A stretch of 64,000 nt of DNA. Origin: Nephromyces sp. MM_2019. Its lineage: Eukaryota; Apicomplexa; Aconoidasida; Nephromycida. Numbering within the stretch: the stretch's first letter is position 1; each line of letters begins with the position of its first letter. Below are positions 1 through 11,167 of the stretch, piece after piece. The DNA lies in contig JADHZB010000816.1 of NCBI GenBank assembly GCA_015657535.1, positions 1 to 64,000 of the forward strand. The letters run 5' to 3'. Both the position numbers and the translations under genes were made by a program. A model generated the notes under the pieces. The model saw only the letters and a program-made list of their open reading frames with translations. It was not told where the DNA came from and searched no databases.

Positions 1-786
1 TATAATCCTACACACACATCATATACACATATTTACTGATTAAAATTAATCAAATAAAAAACTCTTATATAAAACTTAATTTCTCAGGAACATTTTACTC
101 AAAATATGTGTGTGTGTATGTTCTTGTTTTGATTTGAAACGGGAAAAGGGAAAGGAAAATATTGATTATGTGTGTATAATTTGATGTAATTTATATATAT
201 ATGTATATATAGACTCATATAATTAATTACACACACACATAATAAAACCCATATAATTACACACATATATAATTAAACTCATATAACTAGCCATACATAT
301 ATATAAACGAATATTATTACACACACATATATATAGACTCATATTCATAATTACACACAATATAATACTCATACTATATACGATTCACACACACTTAAGT
401 ATTCAGGTTGTATAATGTGTATAATTATAACTAACATGTATATACATAATAAATAATTTATTCACATTATACAGTATATATAAATATCTATATTATATGT
501 ATATATATATACAATATAAGAAATTAAACAATAAATTATATAGAAACCAAATGATATAAATAATATTATCGAAAATGTGTAGATTAGAATAATTATTAAA
601 TGTGTAAAATTTGATTTATATAATAAACAATATAATGAGTACATTTAAAACATTTGACACATTTTGTTTATTGCATATATAAATATGTGTAAATTAATAT
701 ATATTACACAGACGTTGACATCTTTCATTAATTGTAACAACGTATTACACACACTACTTTACTTACACTTGCCTATGTATGCACAC

Positions 787-817
<31 letters not shown>

Positions 818-1756
818 CTTACACATTAAACCACACATTTTGTGTATATATATACACACTTGTTATATTTACACACACATTTGTATATATGTATATAAAA
901 ACAATTGTATGTACCAACACATTATATATAAAATTATACACACAAATATATATACTTATTTTATCATACACACATACCAAAAACACATACAAATATATGC
1001 ACACACACTCATATTTAAACAATTTATATACAAAATTAGATATACGAATGTGTACTCTTAAAGGGAGACGTATACCCTATAATTGATTACCACATATTTA
1101 ATTCATTCATACTCAATATACTACACACACATACCCTCAATAACACACAATTCACAGTATTACACACACAACTCTCTCTCACTCTCTCTACTCCTCTTCC
1201 CCCTACACAATCACAAACACACTACACTACACACATTACACATAGAATTATACACACATAGCAAACACCTACACACATACTAAACACATACATACATATA
1301 AACATACACATACACAGATACCAAACACTCTAAACATTCCATACACACATACACATACCAAATACTCTACACACTCTCTCACACCCCACCCATACTACAC
1401 ACACCCTCACACACAACCCCCTCACTCCCCACCCACACCCTATCCACACACCCTCACACACAACCCCCTCACTCCCCACCCACAACCTATCCACACACCC
1501 TCACACACAACCCCCCCACTCCCCACCCACACCCTATCCACACACCCACACACTACACACACACTACACACACACACACACTACACACACACACACACTA
1601 CACATCCACCCACACACACACACTACACATCCACCCACACACACACACTACACCCAACCACACACACACACACTACACATCCACCCACACATACTACACA
1701 GTCCTCCCCTTCCAAACACATACACCACACACACACACTATACACACACACAAATA
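1..1756. repeat. CA/TA microsatellite-rich upstream region
   Basis: This gene-free stretch is a mosaic of TA tracts (for example 789-817) and CA-rich tracts that become nearly pure C/A on the plus strand from about 1110 onward. Reading frames inside it encode only Thr-His-Tyr-Ile runs and are not genes. It ends directly at the start codon of the OPA3-like gene, so the CA strand is the coding strand of the gene that follows. Confidence 0.85.
1402..1545. repeat. 48-bp C-rich tandem repeat, three copies
   Basis: Three near-identical units begin at about 1402, 1450 and 1498. Each starts ACCCTCACACACAACCCCC and carries a CTCCCCACCCAC core followed by TATCCACAC. The differences are single bases (ACACCC versus ACAACC; CCCCCTC versus CCCCCCC). 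It lies 210 bases upstream of the OPA3-like start codon and is followed by a shorter degenerate repeat (CACTACACATCCACCCACAC type) up to about 1690. Confidence 0.8.
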
Positions 1757-2560
1757 ATGGTATTCCCTGCAGTAAAATTTTTCTCTATACTTTTACGTCA
1801 AATTTCAAAACCACTTTCATCGTTTTTACAAACACACGCGAAAAACAACGAAAATTTTAAACGTGTGTGTATAAAATTTGCAAATTGGTATAACCAAATT
1901 GAATATAAAATTCATCAAAATTTCTATCAACGTACACACAGACCCCAAATTCCTAAATTAACTGAGAAGAAAGCCCTTTCCTTAGTATGTGTGTGTAGTG
2001 AGCATGTTGTGTAGGGGGTGTGTGTGTGTGTATGTATATACGTATGTAGAGGGTATGTGGAAGGTGCATCTATATGTGTGTGTGTAGAGGGTATGTGGAA
2101 GGTGCATATATATATATGTACGTGCGTGTAGAGGGTATGTGGAAGGTGCATCTATGTGTGAGTGAATGTGTGTATAGGTATATATATATGTGTGTGTGTT
2201 TAGAGGGTATGTGGAAGGTGCATATATATATATATATATANGTTTAGAGGGTATGTGGAAGGTGCATATGTATATATATATATACACGTGTGTGTGTTTA
2301 GAGGGTATGTGGAAGGTGCATATGTATATATATATATATGTGCGTGTGTGTTTAGAGGGTATGTGGAAGGTCCATATGTATATTTATATATGTGTGTGTG
2401 TGTTTATAGGGAACAACACTGCTAGGAGAAGGATTTACTTTGGGAGTTGCGGTTGTGGCCGTCAGTTTTGAAATCACACGAAGTCAATTAAAAGAAAATA
2501 CAAAAAAGAAAGAGTTATCAGACCAACTTGATTTTTTTACTGTAATGTGTGTGTGTGTGT

Positions 2561-2593
<33 letters not shown>

Positions 2594-3867
2594 ATGTGTG
2601 TGATGTGTGTGTGATGTGTGTATGTGTGTGTGTGCGTGTGTGTGTGATGTGTGTGTGATGTGTGTGTGTGTGTGATGTGTGTGTATGTGTGTATGTGCGT
2701 GTGTGTGTGATGTAGGTGGGTGTGGGTTTGTGTGGGTGGGTGGGTGTGAGTATATGTGTGATGGAGTGTATGCATGCATGAGGGTGTGTGTGTATGTGTG
2801 TGTATGTTGGTGTGGGTGAGTGCACGGGTGAGCGTATGCTATAAACAAAAACATACCCTATATTTACAACACATGTGCATATACATTTTCTTGTAACTTA
2901 CATATCTTACAAAAACACACACATATATATATATTTATATATATATAGGAAGCAATTGAGGCCTTAAAAATTGAAAATAAGAAAATAATTGAGAAATTAT
3001 CAAATTTTGAAAACCAAACCAAATCTATAGTAGGAGAGGAAACAGCCATCAAACCTGTCAATCTTAAGAATGGGTAAATATATATAATAATACACACACA
3101 CATTTTCTTTTTCACCAATAGACACACACACACATTTTCTTTTTCTCAAATATACACACACACACACTTTCTTTTTCACAAATTGACACACATACACATT
3201 TTCTCTTTCTCTCAAAATTAAGTACACATATACATCTTCCCCCTTTGTCAAATTCACACACACACACATACACACACACTCACACTTATATACCCCTGTA
3301 TCAAAATTAACAGTGAATCATGAGTATAGTGCTCCATCATCAACTCTAAACAAAATAAATGTATCCGAAACCAATAAACACCCCCAAACTCAACACACAC
3401 ATACACACACTCAACACACACAGACACAACCTCATCACACACACACACACACTCAATACACACACACACAACCTCAACACACACAGACACAACCTCATCA
3501 CACACACACACACACTCAATACACACACACACAACCTCAACACACACACACACACACTCAACATGCACACACACAACCTCAACCTACACACACACACATT
3601 CAACACACACACCCCCATACTCCAAATACACACAAATTGTTAGAATTTACTGGGACTGGTGTTTCATTATATACACCTAGTCAAATGAATTGGAAATGTT
3701 ATGAATTTCCAAATGGCAAAAAAATTCATTATTCACCAACACCAATAACAACAGATAATACACACACACACACACACACATACACGCACACACATACACA
3801 CACACACACACACATACACACACCTACACCTGAAGATGAAGATGTAGATATCCAAGAAAACATCTAA
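1757..3867 (+). CDS. OPA3-like mitochondrial protein, four exons
   Basis: Exons 1757-1984, 2410-2541, 2949-3073 and 3330-3867 join in frame with GT-AG introns to give about 340 residues. The N-terminus (MVFPAVKFFSILLRQISKPL) and the later LLGEGFTLGVAVVAVSFEI segment match the OPA3 family: a short basic start, the conserved RQISKPL motif and a hydrophobic Gly-rich stretch after a Leu-Gly. Exon 3 encodes a Glu/Lys-rich coiled-coil-like segment. Known OPA3 proteins sit on mitochondrial membranes and affect mitochondrial shape and lipid metabolism. The C-terminal exon is unusual: it has more than 80 residues of Thr-His-Gln repeats, a short ordinary stretch (MNWKCYEFPNGKKIHY), a second Thr-His run and an acidic tail, so the protein is about twice the usual OPA3 length. 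The exon 4 acceptor was chosen for phase and is less sure than the others. Confidence 0.8.
1985..2409 (+). repeat. Minisatellite inside intron 1 of the OPA3-like gene
   Basis: Seven copies of a core reading TAGAGGGTATGTGGAAGGTG start near 2046, 2085, 2129, 2202, 2245, 2300 and 2353. They are separated by variable TA and TG microsatellite linkers. The core is almost invariant while spacing ranges from about 39 to 73 bases. One ambiguous base (n) at 2241 lies inside the array, marking an unresolved assembly position. The array fills nearly all of a 425-base intron whose donor is GTATGTGTG. Confidence 0.9.
2542..2948 (+). repeat. TG-rich intron 2 of the OPA3-like gene
   Basis: The 407-base intron starts GTAATGTGTG and consists for roughly 280 bases of (TG)n with interspersed TGATG and GGTGGG variants. 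It then turns to CA/TA sequence just before the TATATATAG acceptor. The minus-strand reading frames across it (Thr-His runs) are artefacts of the repeat. Confidence 0.8.
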
Positions 3868-4024
3868 AAATATGTAAATAACTCTAAGCTCATGTTTGTA
3901 TATTTTATAGATATATTTTTATATCTTAATATATATTTGTGAAATAAATATGTGTATGTGTGTGTATGTTTGTATGACTGTGTGTGTATAGTTATGTCGA
4001 TACGTATACTTAGATGTGTGTACT

Positions 4025-4066
<42 letters not shown>

Positions 4067-4674
4067 TACTTGTGAATGCGTATATATATATATAAACATA
4101 AGTATGTGTATCTTGATGTGTGTGTGTGAGTGTGTGTTTGTTTGTTTTTGTGTGTGTGTTTATGCGTGTGTGTTTGTATGTGTGTATTTGTGATATAACC
4201 ATCTAATCATTATTCAATATATATATTCAACTTCTTAGGCTAATAATTGAATGGGCTTATTATTACATAAATTTGTAACATATTTCAAAATGAACTGGTC
4301 GATTTTAATTAATTATTATACATAGGAATATATATTTTCACACACATTTTGAATCAATTTAAACAGCTAATTAAATAATGTAATTAATTTTTTTTAAAGA
4401 CAAACTATAAAATATTTTTGTGTGTATATATTTCAAAAATCTTGAATATTTACACATAAAATCTCTATTTTGTTTAGCTTTAATAAATTTATAAAGTTTA
4501 ATTACACCAATTCATGACTATGTGTGTAAATCTCATATTCTAAGTTTTTTATATATACAATGTGTAAATTTAAAAAAATATAAAGTATATACGTATATAT
4601 GGGTGTGTGAGTGTATATATTTTGAAGTATATATACAGTTTGCTTATTTATGTAGTTTAATATATATATCTATT

Positions 4675-4747
<73 letters not shown>

Positions 4748-5899
4748 TATGGTGTGTGTGTATTATGGTGTGTGTGTATTATGGTGTGTGTGTATTATGG
4801 TGTGTTTATATATAAATATATATTTATATGGGAATGTGTATAAGTTTTGAAACGAATATATAATAGTAAATGTCTATATTCTTAAACAAATATATATAAT
4901 ATTTAAATTTAATAAATATCTAAAAGGTGTTTTATATATTTTTCAATTTTCATACCAAATTGAAAATACATTAATAATTGCAATCTTAGTAATATTCATA
5001 CAGATATCTATAATTAACTACTATATACACACTTATAATCAAGTATACACACACACACACACATAATTAAGTATATATACATATATATATGTGTAATTAA
5101 GCATAGATATACACGTAAACAATTAAATAATTAATTGCATGTACACTAGTACATATATACTATGAATTAAGCATACACACATAATTAATCATACATTCTC
5201 AACATATATATAACTAGAAACACTAACACGCACGATTAGATTTATATATTCATATATGTGTCACACAATTAGATATATAAACACATATATGTATCAATAG
5301 ATATATCTATACTAACCTAACACATAAAATTAAATCTACACATCTATATATACAACTAAATTTTTACACCCCCATAAGCAAAAATTTAATTACACACGCG
5401 CAAAAAATATACACATAATCAATTAATTACAAACATAGTACACATAAATATATTATTAATAAGCAATAATACTATTATCAACAATACACACACACATAAG
5501 TGTAAACATACACTGATTAACAAAATTCACATAATTATATATACACACACAAAATACATAATTATATCTACACACAAACACACATAATACACATATATAC
5601 ATAAAAATCTACTTACAAACACCAAACTCATTCACTTAGCATACACACATAAAACACGTTCACCTCAATTCACACAAAACATGTACACACATAACACATA
5701 TACACACACAACACATACCACACACACAATAGAATCCAAACAATTAAAACAGTTACAAAAACATACATAGACACCGAGCACAGACATATACAATACATCC
5801 ACACATTACACACATACACATATAATACAGACACACATTACACACATGCACATATAACAATATATATATATATAAATTTTTTTTAAAAAACCAACAATA
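3868..5899. repeat. Gene-free TG then CA microsatellite region
   Basis: Downstream of the OPA3-like stop the plus strand is TG-rich (about 3950-4190) with a pure TA tract near 4030-4058. A long (TG)n tract runs from about 4678 to 4745. It is followed by four copies of a 14-base unit (TGTGTGTATTATGG) to about 4806. From about 5030 the bias flips to CA-rich on the plus strand, up to the next gene at 5900. No coding signal was found. Confidence 0.8.
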
Positions 5900-8800
5900 A
5901 TGAATACGAATTCGGCAAATAGTCACCAAAATAAATCTCCCACATTTATTTTACCCAAAACTCTCTATAATTGGCTACAAGCCTACTATGATCAGGTAAA
6001 TAATACATGTGTATCACTGTGTGTGTATGTGTGTGTATCTGTATGGGTGTATGTGTGTACGTGTGTATATGTGTATGTGTGTACGTGTGTATATGTGTAT
6101 GAGTATATGTGTGTACGTGTGTATATGCTTATGAGAGTATGGGTGTAGTGTGTGTGTGTATGGGTGTGTGTGTATGTACGCAATTATTCACACTCTTCAA
6201 GTGAATTGTATCTTTATATATATATTAATATGTATGATACTTATATAAATCATCGATTTTGGTGTGTGTGCACTCCTACACCTGTTTGGTGTGTGCTTAT
6301 GTTTGAGTTTTGATTGTATTTTATGTAAAAAATAAATGTGTGTATGCATGTGTGTATGCATGTGGCATCTTTTGTGGATAAACATATAAATATATATATA
6401 TATATGAATCGACTTTGTATGTGTATACATTTATATGTTTTTCTGTATTTTTTGTATGTATTATGTTATGGTGTTTGGGGTGAAGATTATATCAACCATA
6501 TATAAACATTGTAATTTTACTGTAGAAATATTGATTTACTCTATGAAACTTATACATTTATACCCACATAAACATACACACACACATACACATACACATA
6601 TACACACACATACACACACGCATACACATACAATATATTCAAACAATAGGGTGAAGATACTTCAATAATATTATTGGACGCCCGTGATGCACCCAGTTAT
6701 AACACCAATCATATTAGAGGGTCACACAATCTTACAAGTTTGTTATTATTTGATATTTTGTGTGTAAAAATGTATATAAAAATGTGTATTAACATGTGTA
6801 TCAAAATGTTTGAAAACAGCTTTATTGAATAAATTTTTGATATACATATATTAGTATGCACACTCTATATTTATGCATATTTATATATATACATTAACTA
6901 TTAACATGTAAATTGAAATTATGTTGTTTAATGAATTTTGTGTGTTCGATTGAACATGCACCTTCATTTAAATATGTTCCCCAAATATAAAAAAACTCGC
7001 ACACACACAGTACACAATATCACTAGTTACATAATTCAGTATTAACGAAACTATATCATACACTAGGACTCCCGATAGATATTCCCACATCTACCAATAC
7101 AGCACCCACACACACACCCCGCCACATTCCATCCATACCCCATCCTCCTTACATACACTTACACACATACATACATACATACACATCCTCACTACACTGT
7201 CACCTTCAAAATACACCCTCACCTAAATCCACTAATCCACACATATTCTTCATACACAAAATAAACAAATAAAAAATAACAAACCCCTGTGTGTTTGTGT
7301 GTGTGTGTGTGTGTAGATTTAGAGAATCTAAGAGATATAATTATAAATTCAACAGTATTTGGAAAACCAAAATCACTTGTTGTATATACAAAAAGTTTTT
7401 ATGGTCAAAATGAAGCTGATACAACTTTATCAAATCTAGGGAGTTGGTTAGAGAGTTTTAAAGCACTTCAAAATAAATCAGTTATTACACACACATATAT
7501 ATTAAGTTATGGTTATGAAGTATTTCATGATAAATATTCATTTTTGTGTTTACCTAGTACATCTCACTCATTGAAACCTTTCCAATCTTACCCAATGGAA
7601 TTATTAGACGGATGTGTATATATGGGGAGTTTTATTCACGCAACAAGTAAAGATGTTATTAAAACGTTGTATATACAATCAATTATTGATTTAACATCAT
7701 CTGGATTAGACCCTTTATTATTTCCTGATGTTAAACATATACACTATAATATTAAATCAATCAAGACACCTATACCAATAGAAGAAATTATATATGAAAT
7801 GCACACACTCTTGAATCATACAAGTTATGATTTAAACTATACACAATCATCCATACAAGAAGAAGAAGTTCATTCAAGAGAAACGCACACATCAGGAATG
7901 AATGTAATACAGCATCAACCCTCCTCACCTTTAACTAACTCTTATATGATACAATCTTTGACATCAACATCCAATCCTCAATTAACACACACATATCCAT
8001 CATCATCTTTACCCAACTCTTCTATGATACAATCTAACTCATTATCATCTTCATCTGATCCACATACAATACACACACATACATCATCCGCATCACCCAA
8101 TCCTCATTTAGCACACTCACATCCATCATCATCGTCATCTAATCCTCATTTAACACATATACATCCACCAGCATCTTCATCAAACTCTTCTATAATACAG
8201 TCTCATTCATTATCATCTTCATCTGATCCACATACAATATACACACATACATCATCCGCATCATCCAATCCTCATTTAACACACATACATCCATCAACAC
8301 ATCATCATGATCCTATATATATAAACATACCTAATCATGATATAAGACACACACAAACATCTAAGTCACATATAATAAATACACAAAAGTTATCACAGAG
8401 TAAGTGTATATACACGAATAAAAAAAACGCTAGGGATCTTCGAATAAGTATTGGTAATAGACTACTTATAGTGTGTAATGATGGACGCTCAATTTCACCT
8501 ATTATTGCTGTTGCATATCTTATGTATACAACAAGAAATCACTTAGAAAATTGTTTATTAACAGTGATGAAAATATTACCTAAATTAAAAATTGATCCAA
8601 CTAGGATGAGTTTATTAAAAAATTTTGAAATATCTTTAGGTTTAAAACCAAATCTATTCCAACAAGATTTACCGTTTAAAATAAATGAAAATAATATCAA
8701 TTTAAGTGTCACACACACTAGAGAAATATCACAAATATTTAATGAATTAGGTGATATATATTTAGATGCGGGTGATCTAACTCAAGCACCATCTTCCTTA

Positions 8801-9751
8801 GAACTCTATGAATTACCAGAAAATTTTATACCTCCACCTCTATCTAAAATACACACATTAAATCAATTTAGATTGACACCCAAAGTTACATATGTAGTTG
8901 ATTTAACTCTAGAAGATGATTTAGAGAATTTTGATCAATTTATACCACAATTTGATGAATCATTAAGAATTTTAAATAGTATAGAATTAATAAGGAATAT
9001 ATTTACTAGTTTCACTGTTGAAATAAATGAAATGGGTATTGAGAATATTGATATAACTGATATATTATACTTAATAAATCATTTTATAAAAGAAATGCTT
9101 ACACCTGTTAATATATTAGATACAGCATATATTAATATGAAAAATCAAGTAAAAAATATGCAAAATAATTTTGCATATACATTTTATTGTATATCTTGTT
9201 TCTTATCAAATTCATTAGATGATCGATTATTCATTTCACTACCTATCAATCCTAGAGAAGCAATTCTTAACCTTATCTCGTTAACATATCTAAATCTAAC
9301 AATTGCGAAATCATACACACACATTGAGCCATCTGAATTAAATAATAAGTTTATTGAGATTGCTTTTAAGAATCTTATTAGATTTACAAACAAATTGTTA
9401 TCATTTGTTATGGAACCCTTATTTTCTATGCTCTTACCCATTGAAGAATATGAACTCTCTAAACGATCAATAGATAGTTTAAGATTTATCCTTGTTGCTA
9501 TATATACCGGATATCTTAAATCAGATAATTCAAAACAAAGATTTGCAAATCCTCAATATCAACAATGTATCGAATATTTGAAAAAAGAAGAAGTCACAAT
9601 TAATTGGATCGATCATCTTTCTGATTATTGGTCATCCTTTATAAACATCAATATACAAGATTTAATGCATCAGAAAACAGTGGAACACGATCAAAATGGC
9701 TTACCTATTAAAATTTCTGATATTCTTAGACCTTTTATTACACTGTTTTAA
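5900..9751 (+). CDS. Rhodanese plus dual-specificity pseudophosphatase
   Basis: Exons 5900-5995, 6650-6761 and 7317-9751 join in frame to about 880 residues. A rhodanese domain spans roughly residues 33-135: LLDARDAPSYNTNHIRGSHN, a VVYTKSF strand, then YGYEVFHDKYSFLC, the usual end of this domain in MAP-kinase phosphatases. A phosphatase-like domain follows, starting PMELLDGCVYMG and split by about 210 residues of Ser-His-Pro-Thr repeats. Its P-loop reads VCNDGRSIS where active enzymes have HCxxGxSRS. The Cys and the Ser after the Arg position remain, but Arg is Ile and the preceding His is Val. The general-acid Asp also seems absent (HYNIKSIK), so it is probably inactive, as in the human STYXL1 type. 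A further 430-residue helical C-terminus matches nothing I recognise. Its in-frame GTG upstream at 7289 is intron sequence. Confidence 0.8.
5996..6649 (+). repeat. Intron 1 of the pseudophosphatase gene, TG-rich then CA-rich
   Basis: This 654-base intron opens with GTAAAT and a TGTGTATG-rich tract to about 6180. It passes through mixed AT-rich DNA and closes with a CA-rich tract at about 6562-6632, shortly before the CAATAG acceptor. It is by far the longest intron deduced in the window. Confidence 0.7.
7930..8310 (+). repeat. In-frame tandem repeat within the pseudophosphatase
   Basis: Within the low-complexity insert a block of 56 residues (168 bases) is nearly duplicated. The first copy starts NSSMIQSNSLSSSSDPH at about 8020 and the second NSSIIQSHSLSSSSDPH at about 8188. 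Smaller units of the form SSNPHLTHIHP recur within each copy. The repeat lies between the general-acid region and the P-loop of the phosphatase fold. Confidence 0.8.
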
Positions 9752-9955
9752 TTATTATGTACGATTTATATAATAGAAACACTTAAATTTTTTTTTCATT
9801 TTGAATTGAGTTCCTGTATACATATTTTAATTAAGAAATCTGAAAAACGTATTTTTGAGGGTAGAGAAAATCAGATTGAAAACATCAAAATAAATCTGGC
9901 TAAACCAATTATTTTGTATAATTAAAAAAATTATTATAATTAACTAATTTACATT

Positions 9956-11167
9956 TCAGCAAAAGAATTGTCTCAATGAAATAAGCAAATTCTTGAATGT
10001 GAGTTTTATATTATGAATACAGTCATACAAAAAATTGTAGTTAAGAGTGTATATCTTCTTATTGTTTTCATCAAATGAATTCGTGTAGTAAGCAAATACA
10101 TAAGCATTATATACAACATCAAGGTAATAATAGTCTGGGAGTATACTTACCTTGATGAAACCTAATGATTTATAAAACCATATAGCAGTTTGATTATAAT
10201 CAATTACATGTAAGCAAATTGCTTCAGGATACGGCTTTATGGTGCCAATCCTACTGATAAGACTATTTACAAGTGTTTTGCCTAGTCCAAGGCCTCGAAA
10301 TTTACTTGCTGTCCCAAGAGTATGTATATATATCAATTTAGAACCATTTTCTTTCTTGATCTTCTCATGGTCATCAAAAACTTTTTCATTGGCCGCGAAA
10401 CAAAGTTCTATGTTGTGGTCTATTGTTTGCTGTGAGTCCTCCTCATCGAAAAATGAGATCTCATGGTGGGCTGGAGATAATTTGGGTTGGGTGCGGAAGT
10501 ACTTTGAGATCCAAAAGTTACCAAAAATAGAACTCTCTAGTATCCGAAAATCAAAAGTTGATGGTTTATTCGAAAAGATTATTGCCCCAACTATGAGGTC
10601 ATCTTCTGGCTGATATTTATGTAACTTTTTGTTATCATTCGTGTTTTCAGATATTCCAGGAGAGGGTATGTCCCTTATTTGGCTATCAAAAGGCAATTCT
10701 AGCAAAGGAGGTGGATTTGATGATTCAAAAGTGCTGACCCGTGATACCTCATTCATTTGTCGAGGGTAGCAATTCCTTCGAGGCGTTTCAAGTGTTCCAT
10801 TACTATTACCATTTACAATTTCTCGGGTTCTACTATCTTGCAATACATCATCTTCTTTAGTGAGATACCTTGATGGGATTACAGCTACAATTGACTCTAA
10901 ATAACCATAACAAGCAAGGAAGTGAAATTGCATGCCATAGTCTATCGGGAACCACTCCTTATGTAATTGTTGAAGTTGATCTAGGTCAGTAGGCTGTAAT
11001 CTTCTATAGTAGACAAATTTTAAGAGTTTTTCGGGTGAATCCCAAAACTTTGTTTCTAGTAGTTGGGTGTGTATAGGCGCACACATCTCGAGCTTTGAAT
11101 GTGATGGTGGATATGCATCTGAGTATATAAGATCCATAGGTTTTGATGATTTTATGGGGCCATCCAT
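9956..11167 (-). CDS. NAA60-type GNAT N-acetyltransferase
   Basis: Single exon, about 403 residues from the ATG at 11167; an in-frame TTG further upstream is not needed. The start YRRLQPTDLDQLQQLHKEWF followed by PIDY matches the first helix of NAA60 (HAT4) enzymes, which acetylate N-termini of membrane proteins at the Golgi. The acetyl-CoA loop reads KFRGLGLGKTL near residue 285. It is followed by ICLHVIDYNQTAIWFYKSLG and LPDYYYLD, all typical of the family. Two insertions unusual for the family, each about 80 residues, sit before and after the LIVGAIIF strand and are rich in Asn, Ser and Glu. The C-terminus (NLLISLRQFF) is an amphipathic or hydrophobic helix, consistent with membrane attachment as in human NAA60. 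It converges with the pseudophosphatase gene, 204 bases apart. Confidence 0.8.
   Translation of the reverse strand: MDGPIKSSKPMDLIYSDAYPPSHSKLEMCAPIHTQLLETKFWDSPEKLLKFVYYRRLQPTDLDQLQQLHKEWFPIDYGMQFHFLACYGYLESIVAVIPSRYLTKEDDVLQDSRTREIVNGNSNGTLETPRRNCYPRQMNEVSRVSTFESSNPPPLLELPFDSQIRDIPSPGISENTNDNKKLHKYQPEDDLIVGAIIFSNKPSTFDFRILESSIFGNFWISKYFRTQPKLSPAHHEISFFDEEDSQQTIDHNIELCFAANEKVFDDHEKIKKENGSKLIYIHTLGTASKFRGLGLGKTLVNSLISRIGTIKPYPEAICLHVIDYNQTAIWFYKSLGFIKVSILPDYYYLDVVYNAYVFAYYTNSFDENNKKIYTLNYNFLYDCIHNIKLTFKNLLISLRQFFC

Noticed and set aside
1982..2287. Long minus-strand frames with repeated CTFHIPST-like peptides
   Set aside because: They are translations of the intron minisatellite; plus-strand splicing of OPA3-like exons on both sides explains the region.
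2040..2400. Telomere-like repeat because cores contain TTTAGAGGG
   Set aside because: The core is over 20 bases long, interrupted by microsatellite, and lies within a gene; no TTTAGGG-type tandem run is present.
1985..2409. CRISPR-like array of conserved cores with variable spacers
   Set aside because: The spacers are TA/TG microsatellite of varying length, the array sits inside a eukaryotic intron, and there are no cas genes.
2484..3643. Thr-His and Cys-Val repeat proteins on both strands
   Set aside because: They are six-frame products of (CA)n/(TG)n tracts. Only the 3330-3867 plus-strand frame has splice and family support.
7289..7316. GTG start and MCLCVCVCV leader for the pseudophosphatase
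   Set aside because: This is (TG)n intron sequence ending in a GTGTGTAG acceptor; the upstream exons complete the rhodanese domain in phase.
10239..10613. Plus-strand 124-residue frame
   Set aside because: Antisense shadow of the NAA60-like coding sequence with no recognisable motif.
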